Positions 1 through 6,651 of a stretch of DNA of 9,342 nucleotides are shown here, in pieces; position 1 is the stretch's first letter; every line of letters starts with the position of its first letter. Position numbers and translations under genes: made by a program. Under the pieces are notes generated by a model. That model searched no databases and was not told the origin of the DNA. It saw only the letters and a program-made list of their open reading frames with translations. The stretch spans positions 1 to 9,342 of the forward strand of contig JAIKXJ010000045.1 of the NCBI GenBank assembly GCA_024684175.1. The letters run 5' to 3'. This DNA comes from Erysipelotrichaceae bacterium (lineage in GTDB: Bacteria > Bacillota_I > Bacilli_A > Erysipelotrichales > Erysipelotrichaceae).

Positions 1-862
1 CCTGCTTCGGAAGCGGAACATCCAAAGCCAGCAGCATGATCGGCCAGTACAGCGTGTGAAAACGGATGATGTCCTTGCCGATCAGATGCAGATCGGCCGG
101 CCAGTATTTCTTGTACAAATCGCCGTGATCACCGTCGACATCGTAACCGAGGCCTGTGATATAATTCGACAGCGCATCGATCCAGACATAGACGACGTGC
201 TTGGGGTCGAAATCGACCGGAATGCCCCATTTAAAGGAAGTACGGGAGACACACAGATCCTGAAGACCCGGTTTGAGGAAGTTGTTGATCATTTCGTTCT
301 TCCTGGATTCCGGTTCGATGAAGTCGTTTTCCTGAATGTATTTTTCCAATGCCTTCTGGTACTTGGAAAGCTTGAAGAAGTAGGATTCTTCCTTTTCCTT
401 GTGAACTTCCCTGCCGCAGTCCGGACACTTGCCGTCGACCAGCTGCGAATCCGTCCAGAACGATTCGCAAGGTGTGCAGTACCAGCCTTCGTATTCGCTC
501 TTATAGATATCTCCCTGATCGTAGAGCCTCTTGAAGATCTTTTTGACCTGACGCTCATGATCGTCGTCGGTCGTACGGATGAAACGGTCATAAGAAGTGT
601 TCATCAGATCCCAGATGCGCTTAATCTCGGCAGCCTGGCGATCGACGAACTCCTTGGGTGAAATGCCTTCGGCCTTTGCCTTCTCTTCGATCTTCTGGCC
701 GTGTTCATCGGTACCGGTCTGGAAGTAGACATCGTAACCGAGCATCCTCTTGAAACGGGCGATCGCATCGGCCATGATGATCTCATAGGTATTGCCGATA
801 TGCGGCTTGCCGCTGGCATAGGCGATCGCAGTGGTGATGTAGTATTTTCCCTTGTTTTCCAT
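1..862 (-). CDS. metG: Methionyl-tRNA synthetase (N-terminal part, runs off the left edge)
   Basis: Cytoplasmic class I aminoacyl-tRNA synthetase that charges tRNA-Met with methionine using ATP. Translating from the ATG at 862 gives 287 residues with no stop before the window edge. The class I signature is H21-I-G-N24 in the context [11 protein letters not shown] zinc knuckle follows (C129-x2-C132 and C146-x2-C149), then the conserved blocks [17 protein letters not shown] (about 224-240) and [17 protein letters not shown] (about 261-277). The KMSKS loop, anticodon-binding domain and any C-terminal tRNA-binding domain lie outside the window. The start is fixed by AGGAGG at 867-872, 4 nt upstream, and by the family-typical N-terminus. 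The gene follows its own promoter and a T-box leader, so expression should rise when tRNA-Met is uncharged. Identification is secure; only the length is unknown. Confidence 0.96.
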   Translation of the reverse strand, partial: MENKGKYYITTAIAYASGKPHIGNTYEIIMADAIARFKRMLGYDVYFQTGTDEHGQKIEEKAKAEGISPKEFVDRQAAEIKRIWDLMNTSYDRFIRTTDDDHERQVKKIFKRLYDQGDIYKSEYEGWYCTPCESFWTDSQLVDGKCPDCGREVHKEKEESYFFKLSKYQKALEKYIQENDFIEPESRKNEMINNFLKPGLQDLCVSRTSFKWGIPVDFDPKHVVYVWIDALSNYITGLGYDVDGDHGDLYKKYWPADLHLIGKDIIRFHTLYWPIMLLALDVPLPKQ

Positions 863-870
863 AATGCCTC

Positions 871-920
871 CTAAAATAAAAAAGGTGATATGAAGGGCGC
901 AAAAAGCGCGGTACCACCTT
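871..920 (-). terminator. T-box-controlled intrinsic terminator before metG
   Basis: On the minus strand AAGGUG (915-920) pairs with CACCUU (882-887). An inner GCGC-UUUUU-GCGC hairpin lies around 898-910. A U-rich run (UUUUUUAUUUU, about 874-884) follows and leads straight into the metG ribosome binding site. The 5' arm is the T-box core itself, so terminator and antiterminator are mutually exclusive, as is standard for this riboregulator class. The stem has an internal loop, so its strength is uncertain. Confidence 0.85.
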
Positions 921-1072
921 GATTTATCTCTTCATTTTCTTTAACGCAGAACTACGTCCCGGCCTACCTATCGACAGGGATGTTCAGGATCCATCTTCGT
1001 CAATGTCCGCTGCCGCCTTTCACCAGCCGCCGGCTCTCTGAAAGCATTCAAAGACGATCTATCCATCAAAAC
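871..1072 (-). ncRNA. T-box leader (methionine-specific) upstream of metG
   Basis: A tRNA-sensing cis-regulatory RNA. Read on the minus strand it contains the Stem I distal motif AGAGAGCCGGCGGCUGGUG, closed by CUUUC/GAAAG. A helix of UCGUC (1053-1057) with GACGA (997-1001) closes an internal loop whose 3' side reads AG-AUG-G, which places a methionine specifier codon AUG at 992-994. Downstream are a block matching the usual pre-antiterminator region (GGGACGUAGUUCUGCGUU, 943-960) and the T-box core AAGGUGGUACCGCG (907-920). The core's UGGU would pair with an ACCA 3' end, as expected for tRNA-Met with discriminator A. Uncharged tRNA-Met would stabilise the antiterminator and allow metG transcription. 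The T-box call rests on the conserved core and distal motif; the Met assignment rests on the specifier position plus the downstream gene. The fold was done by eye. Confidence 0.93.
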
Positions 1073-1078
1073 AACTCT

Positions 1079-1108
1079 ATTCTAACATAAGCCTGAAAGA
1101 AATCATAA
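1079..1108 (-). promoter_or_regulatory. Probable sigma-A promoter for the metG T-box transcript
   Basis: An extended -10 element reads TG-T-TAGAAT on the minus strand, with TAGAAT at 1079-1084 (5 of 6 to TATAAT). A weak -35-like TTATGA lies 18 nt upstream at 1103-1108 and overlaps the stop codon of the symporter gene. Predicted initiation near 1072 gives a leader that begins just before T-box Stem I. The TG extension compensates for the poor -35. Confidence 0.6.
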
Positions 1109-2278
1109 CTCTTTCTTAAGATGATCTAATATGACGTTGGCCGTGATGTTCCCGGTGACGTTGAGCGTCGTGTACAGCATATCCAGGATCTTATAGATGC
1201 CGCTGTAGAAACCGATGAAATCCAGCGGGATGCCAAGAAGCGAAAGATACGTCGCTCCGATCACCACGCCGCCGTTGGGGATGCCCGGTGCCGACATATT
1301 GATCAGCAAGGCGGACAAGATCATCAGCAGGTATTGGGCAAGACCGACCTGTACCCCGTACATCTTCGAACAGAACAGTCCCAATAAGGCAAACGAGACC
1401 GCACCGCCGCACATGTGGATGGTGCAGCCTAAAGGCGAGACGATATCGACGATCCTCTTTGAAACTCCGAATTCCTCTTGACAGACTCTCATCGTCGTCG
1501 GAAGCGTCGCTGCCGAAGAACAGGTCGTCAGCGAGACCAGCCAGACTTTGTAGACTTTTTTCAGATACTCTGCCGGTGAGATCTTTGAGATCAGCCAGAC
1601 CGGCAGGATCATGATGAAGATCACCGTCAGGACACCGCACAGATAAGCGGTACCGATATAGCGTAAGCCGACACCGACGACGCTCACGCCGTAGGAAGCG
1701 ACCGTATTACCGATCAAAGAAAAGACGGCAAGCGGCGTCAGATACATGACGTATTCCAGGATCTTGAAAAAGATGTCTCTGAGGATCTCGATTGCTTCGA
1801 TGACCTTTTCACCTTTATTGACTTTATTGGCGCAATAGCCCAGCATATAGGCAAACAAGATGATCGCAAACAGTTTCGTCTCCGCAAAGATCGACACCAG
1901 ATTGTTCGGGAAAAGATTGACGATGATCTCCTGTACCGACAGAGACTGCACGTTTCCGTTCCAGTCCTGTGCCGGAAAACTGAAGCCTTTTGCCGGATCC
2001 AAAAGAAAGACGAACAGCGATGTCAGCAGGAAGGTCGCCGCAAACATCGCCATATAGGTGAAGACGGCTTTCCTTAAGGTATCTTCTTTCTTTTCGGAAG
2101 AATGATAGATCGTCGGAACGATCGAACAAAATACGATCGGAGCGATCAGAAATTTCAGAAGATTGATGTAGATCGTACCGATGAATGCCAGCGACTGTAC
2201 GAGCGGCTTTACAAAAAGCCCTGAGAGGATCCCCAGGGCAAGGAAGACCAGTGTTGATAAACTGATATTTCTTTTCAT
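1103..2278 (-). CDS. Dicarboxylate/amino acid:cation symporter (DAACS) family protein, divergent
   Basis: An integral membrane secondary transporter of the GltP/DctA/EAAT fold, 391 residues, somewhat shorter than the usual 400-430. It is strongly hydrophobic, with membrane spans distributed as in the family. The HP1 loop reads TTCSSAATLPTT (251-262), TM7 reads GCTIHMCGGA (284-293), the HP2 tip reads SAPGIPNGG (329-337) and TM8 reads LDMLYTTLNVTGN (365-377). Against the archaeal GltPh reference the fold motifs are kept, but NMDG in TM7 becomes HMCG (288-291), the TM8 arginine becomes Tyr369, and the TM8 aspartates equivalent to D390 and D405 become Tyr362 and Asn377. Asp366 and Asn373 are retained. 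Substrate and coupling ion cannot be assumed to be glutamate or Na+. The ATG lies 1 nt after the prfB stop with no Shine-Dalgarno, which suggests translational coupling. It ends in TGA. Confidence 0.88.
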   Translation of the reverse strand: MKRNISLSTLVFLALGILSGLFVKPLVQSLAFIGTIYINLLKFLIAPIVFCSIVPTIYHSSEKKEDTLRKAVFTYMAMFAATFLLTSLFVFLLDPAKGFSFPAQDWNGNVQSLSVQEIIVNLFPNNLVSIFAETKLFAIILFAYMLGYCANKVNKGEKVIEAIEILRDIFFKILEYVMYLTPLAVFSLIGNTVASYGVSVVGVGLRYIGTAYLCGVLTVIFIMILPVWLISKISPAEYLKKVYKVWLVSLTTCSSAATLPTTMRVCQEEFGVSKRIVDIVSPLGCTIHMCGGAVSFALLGLFCSKMYGVQVGLAQYLLMILSALLINMSAPGIPNGGVVIGATYLSLLGIPLDFIGFYSGIYKILDMLYTTLNVTGNITANVILDHLKKEL

Positions 2279-2279
2279 A

Positions 2280-3377
2280 CTAGATCTGTGATTTCAGATA
2301 AGCGAACAGGAAGTTGTTGATCTCCCCGTTCATGACCTTATCGACATTTCCTTCTTCGTAATTGGTACGGTGGTCTTTGACCAGAGTATAAGGACAGAAG
2401 ACATAGGAGCGGATCTGCGAACCCCATTCGATCTTGCGCTGTTCGCCCTTCAGTGCCCGCTTCTCATTCTCACGGTCTTCGATCGCTTTCTGATAGAGTT
2501 TGGCCTTTAAGATCGCCAGACACTTTTCCCGGTTGAGGATCTGCGAACGTTCCGACTGCGAGAAGGCCATCAAGCCGGTCGGGATGTGTTTCATGCGCAC
2601 GGCCGAGTCGGTCTTGTTGATGTGCTGACCGCCGGCACCGGAAGAACGCATCGTATCGACTTCCAGATCCTCGTCGCGGATCTCGATCTCGATCTCATTG
2701 TTGAACTCCGGAAGCACTTCGACGGAGGCAAACGATGTATGGCGGCGGCTCGATGCATCGAACGGCGAGATACGTACCAGACGGTGGACACCGCTCTCCC
2801 CTTTCAGATAACCGTATGCCATATCGCCCTTAATGGCGACCAGACAGGACTTGATGCCCGCCTCGTCTGCTTCTTCATAAGAGATCACTTCAAAACCGTA
2901 GCCGTTGTTCTGCGCATAGCGCTGATACATCCTGAAAAGCATCTCCGCCCAGTCCTGGGATTCCGTGCCGCCGGCTCCCGGATGGATCTCCAGCAGTGCA
3001 TTGGAGTGGTCGTAGTCATTGGATAAGAGGACTTTGATCTCGAATTCTTCGAAATCCGCATTGATCTGTTCGTATTCCTCTTCCAGCAATTCGAAAAGCT
3101 CCGCATCGTAATTCTTGTTGAGCTCATCGAGCTCCTTCAGGATCCCTTCGATGCCTGCCTTGTTTTGTTCGTACCTGGACTTGAGATCCTTCAGCTTATT
3201 GACTTCCTTGATGACGCTCTGTGCTTTCTTCTGGTCGGACCAGAAGTTTTCCTCGTTCTGCTGCTGCTCAAGTTCTTCGATCTGCTTGCCGATCTCTTCC
3301 AGATCCAGTGATTCGCCCAAATCCTTCAGCTTTTTCAAGGAAGCATTCAGGCTTTGCCTCATTTCATACAGTTCCAA
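2280..3377 (-). CDS. prfB: Peptide chain release factor 2 (RF2)
   Basis: Releases completed polypeptides at UGA and UAA stop codons on the ribosome. The 365-residue protein has an acidic helical N-terminal domain (about 1-115), the class I RF block LEIHPGAGGTESQDWAEMLFRMY (129-151), the RF2-type stop-recognition tripeptide SPF (204-206, where RF1 would have PxT) and the catalytic GGQ (249-251). The start is a TTG at 3375-3377, supported by AAAGGA at 3387-3392 (9 nt spacing) and by the family N-terminus MELYEMR; an internal ATG five codons later is less likely. Unlike many RF2 genes, codons 22-26 read GAA TCA CTG GAT CTG in frame with no UGA, so there is no programmed +1 frameshift. It begins 2 nt after the secA stop, in the conserved secA-prfB order, and ends in TAG. 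Confidence 0.97.
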   Translation of the reverse strand: MELYEMRQSLNASLKKLKDLGESLDLEEIGKQIEELEQQQNEENFWSDQKKAQSVIKEVNKLKDLKSRYEQNKAGIEGILKELDELNKNYDAELFELLEEEYEQINADFEEFEIKVLLSNDYDHSNALLEIHPGAGGTESQDWAEMLFRMYQRYAQNNGYGFEVISYEEADEAGIKSCLVAIKGDMAYGYLKGESGVHRLVRISPFDASSRRHTSFASVEVLPEFNNEIEIEIRDEDLEVDTMRSSGAGGQHINKTDSAVRMKHIPTGLMAFSQSERSQILNREKCLAILKAKLYQKAIEDRENEKRALKGEQRKIEWGSQIRSYVFCPYTLVKDHRTNYEEGNVDKVMNGEINNFLFAYLKSQI

Positions 3378-3379
3378 AT

Positions 3380-5716
3380 CTACTTTTCCTTTATGACGAT
3401 CTTCAGATTGTTACAGAACGTAACGACATCCGAAGAGATCGTATTCATCATGTTTTCAAACAATTCGTAGCCTTCTTCGACATATGCCTGCAAAGGATTG
3501 TTCTGCGCATAGGAACGCAGATGGATGCCCTCTCTGAGTTTGGACATGACATCGATCTGATTCTGCCATGCACGGTCCATCAGACGAAGGACCATCGTTC
3601 TTTCCACCGGCATGATCTGATTCTTGACCGGCTTGATCTTATCTTCATACGCCTGGAACGATGCCTCCTTGCAGTGCGCGATCGTCTCCTCTTTGTCAAG
3701 ACCTTCGATCTTTTCCGGTCCGAAGGAAGGAACGCCCATCGTTTCCAGACTCTTGGTGATCGAAGCGTAGTCGATAACTTCCTTCTTGCCGTCGATCGAA
3801 ACGTTCGAGCTGACGATGTTTTCGCAGACGCGCTCGAACATGTTTTCGATCACGGAGTGGATATCTTCGTTCTCCAGGATGTAATTACGCTGGGCATACA
3901 TCGTCTCACGCTGCTGACGCATGACATCGTCATAATCCAGCAGGGCTTTACGGACATCGAAGTTGAGACCTTCGACACGCTTCTGTGCAGAAGAGATCGC
4001 CTTGGAAACGGTCTTGTTTTCGATCGGGATATCGCCCATCTGTTCAAACAGTGAAGAGATGCGGTCGGATCCGAAGCGGACCATCAGGTCATCTTCCAGG
4101 GAGACGTAGAAACGGGAGTAACCCGGATCACCTTGTCGGCCGGAACGGCCGCGCAGCTGATTGTCGATACGTCTCGATTCATGACGTTCCGATCCCAGGA
4201 CCACGAGACCTCCCAGTTCCCTGGAACGCTCGGTCAGCTTGATATCGGTACCACGGCCGGCCATGTTGGTCGCGATCGTGACCGAGCCTTCTTTGCCGGC
4301 TTTGGCGATGATCTCCGCTTCTCTGGCGTGGTTCTTGGCATTGAGGACTTCATGACGGATCCTGGCTTGCTTGAACATGCGGGAGATCAGCTCCGAAGTC
4401 TCGACCGAGATCGTGCCGACCAGGACCGGCTGTCCCTTGGCATATAATTCTTTCACTTCTTCCAGAAGCGCATTGTATTTGGCTTTCTTGGTGCCGAAGA
4501 CCAGGTCCGGATAATCGATCCTGGCGACCGGACGATTGGTCGGGATCTCGACGACACGCATGTTGTATATCGATAGGAACTCTTCTTCCTCGGTCTTGGC
4601 TGTACCGGTCATGCCGGCGAGCTTGTTGTAAAGACGGAAGAAGTTCTGATAGGTGATCGTCGCCCAGGTCGTCGTTTCCTGTTTGATCGGTACGCCTTCC
4701 TTGGCCTGGATCGCCTGATGCAGACCGTCCGAGTATTCTCTACCCGGCATCTTTCGGCCGGTGTTCTGGTCGACGATGATGACTTCGTTGTCTTCCACGA
4801 CGTATTCCACATCTCTGGTCATGATGTAGTTGGCTTTCAAAGCCTGCGCGATATAGTGGACCAAAGACGTATTGTCGATATCGTAAAGGTTTTCGACGCC
4901 GAACGCCTTCTCGCCTTTATGAACGCCTTCTTCGGTCAGCCGGACGTTCCTGTCCTTGACATCGATGACGTAATCTTCTTCTTTCTTCAGACGCTTGACG
5001 AAGCGGTCGGCATTGATGTACAGATTGGCCGTCTTGCGCTCGCCGCCGGAGATGATCAAAGGCGTCCTGGATTCATCGATCAGGATCGAGTCGACCTCAT
5101 CGACCAGCGCATAGTTGAGTTCACGCAAAACGCGGTCTTCCACGCGGGTGACCATGTTGTCACGCAGATAGTCGAAACCGACTTCCGAGTTGGTCGTATA
5201 AGTGATGTCACATTCGTAAGCCGCCCGTTTCTGCGCCGGTGTCAAAGCGCGCAGGTTCAGACCGACCGTCAATCCCAGAAAACGGTGGATCTGTCCCATC
5301 CATTCGCTGTCACGTTCCGCCAGATATTCATTGACGGTGACGACGTGAACGCCTTTTCCTTCCAGTGCATTCAGATAGACCGCCATGACGGAAGTCAGCG
5401 TCTTGCCTTCACCGGTCTTCATCTCGGCGATGTCGCCTCTGTGAAGCACATAGGCACCTTCCAGCTGGCAGAAGAACGGGAATTCGCCGATCACGCGCTT
5501 CGCCGCTTCCCTGGCCACCGCAAAAGCTTCCACCCGGATATCATCCAGGGTCTCGCCTTTGGCAAGGCGTTCCTTGAACTCCACGGTCTTGTGTTTGAGC
5601 TGTTCATCGCTCAAAGCCGCCATCTCGTCTTTCAGTTTTTCGACGGGGATGGTGCCTTTTTCGACCTCATCAAGGATCCTTTTATCACTATTGAATAATC
5701 TGTCAAATAAACCCAT
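3380..5716 (-). CDS. secA: Preprotein translocase ATPase SecA (lacks the C-terminal zinc tail)
   Basis: Motor ATPase that drives unfolded secretory proteins through SecYEG at the cytoplasmic membrane. The 778 residues contain Walker A MKTGEGKT (99-106), Walker B DEVDSILIDE (206-215), the pre-crosslinking-domain region from about 220, GMTGTAKTEEEEF (368-380), TNMAGRGTDIKL (483-494) and the arginine-finger region RRIDNQLRGRSGRQGD (515-530). The helical scaffold and two-helix-finger region follow, with GIHLRSYAQNNPLQAY at 730-745. The protein stops at NNLKIVIKEK, so the C-terminal linker and CxC...CH zinc motif of B. subtilis and E. coli SecA are absent; there is no frameshift and prfB follows at once, so the short end looks native. 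The ATG at 5716 has GGAG (5725-5728) 8 nt upstream. It heads the secA-prfB-symporter operon and ends in TAG. Confidence 0.98.
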   Translation of the reverse strand: MGLFDRLFNSDKRILDEVEKGTIPVEKLKDEMAALSDEQLKHKTVEFKERLAKGETLDDIRVEAFAVAREAAKRVIGEFPFFCQLEGAYVLHRGDIAEMKTGEGKTLTSVMAVYLNALEGKGVHVVTVNEYLAERDSEWMGQIHRFLGLTVGLNLRALTPAQKRAAYECDITYTTNSEVGFDYLRDNMVTRVEDRVLRELNYALVDEVDSILIDESRTPLIISGGERKTANLYINADRFVKRLKKEEDYVIDVKDRNVRLTEEGVHKGEKAFGVENLYDIDNTSLVHYIAQALKANYIMTRDVEYVVEDNEVIIVDQNTGRKMPGREYSDGLHQAIQAKEGVPIKQETTTWATITYQNFFRLYNKLAGMTGTAKTEEEEFLSIYNMRVVEIPTNRPVARIDYPDLVFGTKKAKYNALLEEVKELYAKGQPVLVGTISVETSELISRMFKQARIRHEVLNAKNHAREAEIIAKAGKEGSVTIATNMAGRGTDIKLTERSRELGGLVVLGSERHESRRIDNQLRGRSGRQGDPGYSRFYVSLEDDLMVRFGSDRISSLFEQMGDIPIENKTVSKAISSAQKRVEGLNFDVRKALLDYDDVMRQQRETMYAQRNYILENEDIHSVIENMFERVCENIVSSNVSIDGKKEVIDYASITKSLETMGVPSFGPEKIEGLDKEETIAHCKEASFQAYEDKIKPVKNQIMPVERTMVLRLMDRAWQNQIDVMSKLREGIHLRSYAQNNPLQAYVEEGYELFENMMNTISSDVVTFCNNLKIVIKEK
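3387..3392 (-). promoter_or_regulatory. Ribosome binding site that selects the TTG start of prfB
   Basis: AAAGGA on the minus strand, inside the last codons of secA, lies 9 nt before the TTG at 3375-3377. No comparable site precedes the nearby ATG at codon 6. The secA stop TAG lies between this site and the TTG, so prfB translation is probably coupled to secA termination. Confidence 0.65.
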
Positions 5717-5739
5717 TATTTTTTCTCCAATACCATACT

Positions 5740-5745
5740 ATTATA
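5740..5745 (-). promoter_or_regulatory. Probable -10 element of the secA operon
   Basis: A perfect TATAAT on the minus strand lies about 24 nt before the secA ATG. Predicted initiation near 5733 gives a short leader that still includes the GGAG site. No good -35 hexamer is found 16-18 nt upstream, where the T-run of the csp terminator sits, so an activator or other element may assist. The csp terminator just upstream supports independent initiation here. Confidence 0.55.
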
Positions 5746-5757
5746 ATACAACGTAAC

Positions 5758-5783
5758 AAAAAAAGCTGACCGGCGGCCAACTT
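5758..5783 (-). terminator. Intrinsic terminator of the cold-shock gene
   Basis: On the minus strand AAGTTGGCC (5775-5783) pairs with GGTCAGCTT (5763-5771) around a GCC loop. This gives a 9-bp stem with two G-U pairs, followed by a run of seven T (5758-5764, overlapping the stem foot). It begins 16 nt after the csp stop codon and directly precedes the secA promoter, so it insulates the two units. Confidence 0.88.
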
Positions 5784-5799
5784 CTTTTGTGTTTCTCGA

Positions 5800-6003
5800 T
5801 TATTCTTGAATCTCTTTTATATTGTGAGCTTGAAGACCTCGATCACCTTCAATTAAATCAAATTCAACCGGTGCACCCTCATTGATGGTTTTGTAACCAT
5901 CCATGATCAATTGAGAATAATGGAAAAAGACATCACGACCGTCATCTGCTGTAATGAAGCCAAATCCCTTAACCTTGTTGAATCTCTTAACTTTGCCTAA
6001 CAT
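5800..6003 (-). CDS. Cold-shock domain protein (CspA/CspB family)
   Basis: A small single-stranded nucleic-acid-binding OB-fold protein acting as an RNA chaperone in the cytoplasm. Its 67 residues match the usual length. RNP1 reads KGFGFI (12-17), RNP2 reads VFFHYS (25-30), and the C-terminal strand carries RGLQAHNI (55-62). The position normally held by Trp in KVKWFN is Arg7 here (KVKRFN), removing one of the aromatic residues that stack on bases. The ATG has AAGGAG (6013-6018) 9 nt upstream. It has its own promoter and terminator and so is monocistronic. It sits where many Bacillota carry hpf between comFC and secA. Which paralogue it corresponds to cannot be said from this window. Confidence 0.95.
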   Translation of the reverse strand: MLGKVKRFNKVKGFGFITADDGRDVFFHYSQLIMDGYKTINEGAPVEFDLIEGDRGLQAHNIKEIQE

Positions 6004-6030
6004 TTCCTTATTCTCCTTTTTATGAATTCT

Positions 6031-6061
6031 ATTCTATCATACTTTATTTTAAAGATGTAAA
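6031..6061 (-). promoter_or_regulatory. Probable promoter of the cold-shock gene
   Basis: On the minus strand TTTACA (6056-6061) lies 19 nt upstream of TAGAAT (6031-6036), and the latter is preceded by TGA, giving an extended -10. The region overlaps the comFC stop codon. The predicted leader is only about 20-25 nt, so the long cold-sensing 5' leader known from E. coli cspA has no room here. Confidence 0.55.
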
Positions 6062-6651
6062 GTAATGTTTTTGTAAGCCAGTGATATAACTTTTACCATT
6101 TTGGCATGAGATTTGACGGCCGAAAATGCCCCTTTTACGGTCGAACCGGTCGTTATAACGTCATCCGCGATCAGTATTTTGTCCACATCTGGCCCAATAT
6201 AGGCATAATTGGTCTCCATTCTCCGTCTTTCGCTCAGATCTTTGCCTTCCTGCGTAATCTCTTCCTTCATTTTCAGGCAGGAGATCTTTTTCAATTGTAC
6301 CAATCGGAACATCTCTTTCAGGTGGTCAAAACCTCTTTCTTCGAGCTTTTTTCCGGTACTCGGTATGCACAGCAGATGATAGCCGTGATAGCGCAGCTCA
6401 AGATACTCCTTCAGGTCATAGAGAAAGACATCTTTCAGTGCCTCGTCGTGGCATTCCTTGTACTGCAGCAGCAGGTCGCGGAAGAAACCGTCATAATCGA
6501 AAAACGTCTCGACTTCAAGATCACCGAGCGGGATCTTCTTCCTCTTAGGCCGCAGTTTGCGCCGGCATTTCGGACAGAGCTCATCCGTTTTCAGAAAAAG
6601 CGAAACGAGGCTGTAGGATTCGATCGGATCGTCGCAATACAGACACCTCAC
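6049..6651 (-). CDS. comFC: ComFC-family competence protein (phosphoribosyltransferase fold)
   Basis: A 200-residue cytoplasmic protein of the ComF/GntX family, needed for natural transformation in several Gram-positive bacteria, with an imprecisely known biochemical role. An N-terminal zinc ribbon is visible (C3-x2-C6 and C26-x2-C29). The family block ERGFDH (105-110) follows, and then a type I phosphoribosyltransferase PRPP-binding loop, ILIADDVITTGST (159-171). The start is GTG at 6649-6651, overlapping the comFA stop in GTGA; it keeps Cys3 of the zinc ribbon, which later starts would lose. AAGGAGG at 6665-6671 lies 13 nt upstream, rather far, so translation is probably coupled to comFA. 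It ends in TAA, with the csp promoter at its 3' end and no terminator of its own visible. Confidence 0.94.
   Translation of the reverse strand: MRCLYCDDPIESYSLVSLFLKTDELCPKCRRKLRPKRKKIPLGDLEVETFFDYDGFFRDLLLQYKECHDEALKDVFLYDLKEYLELRYHGYHLLCIPSTGKKLEERGFDHLKEMFRLVQLKKISCLKMKEEITQEGKDLSERRRMETNYAYIGPDVDKILIADDVITTGSTVKGAFSAVKSHAKMVKVISLAYKNITLHL

Noticed and set aside
56..661. A 201-codon plus-strand frame at the left end
   Set aside because: It is the shadow of metG, whose zinc knuckle and HIGH-type motif are clear on the other strand.
1097..1117. AAGAAA/TTTCTT inverted repeat at the symporter stop as a terminator
   Set aside because: A six-pair A-T stem with a loop over the stop codon and no GC core or clean T-run is too weak to call.
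3221..4054. A 277-codon plus-strand frame spanning the prfB-secA junction
   Set aside because: Antisense to two certain genes, with composition that mirrors their codons; no motif or start signal.
4718..5698. A 326-codon open frame on the plus strand opposite secA
   Set aside because: It is entirely antisense to a certain secA gene, has low-complexity D/F/V-rich composition typical of reversed coding sequence, and has no ribosome binding site or family motif.
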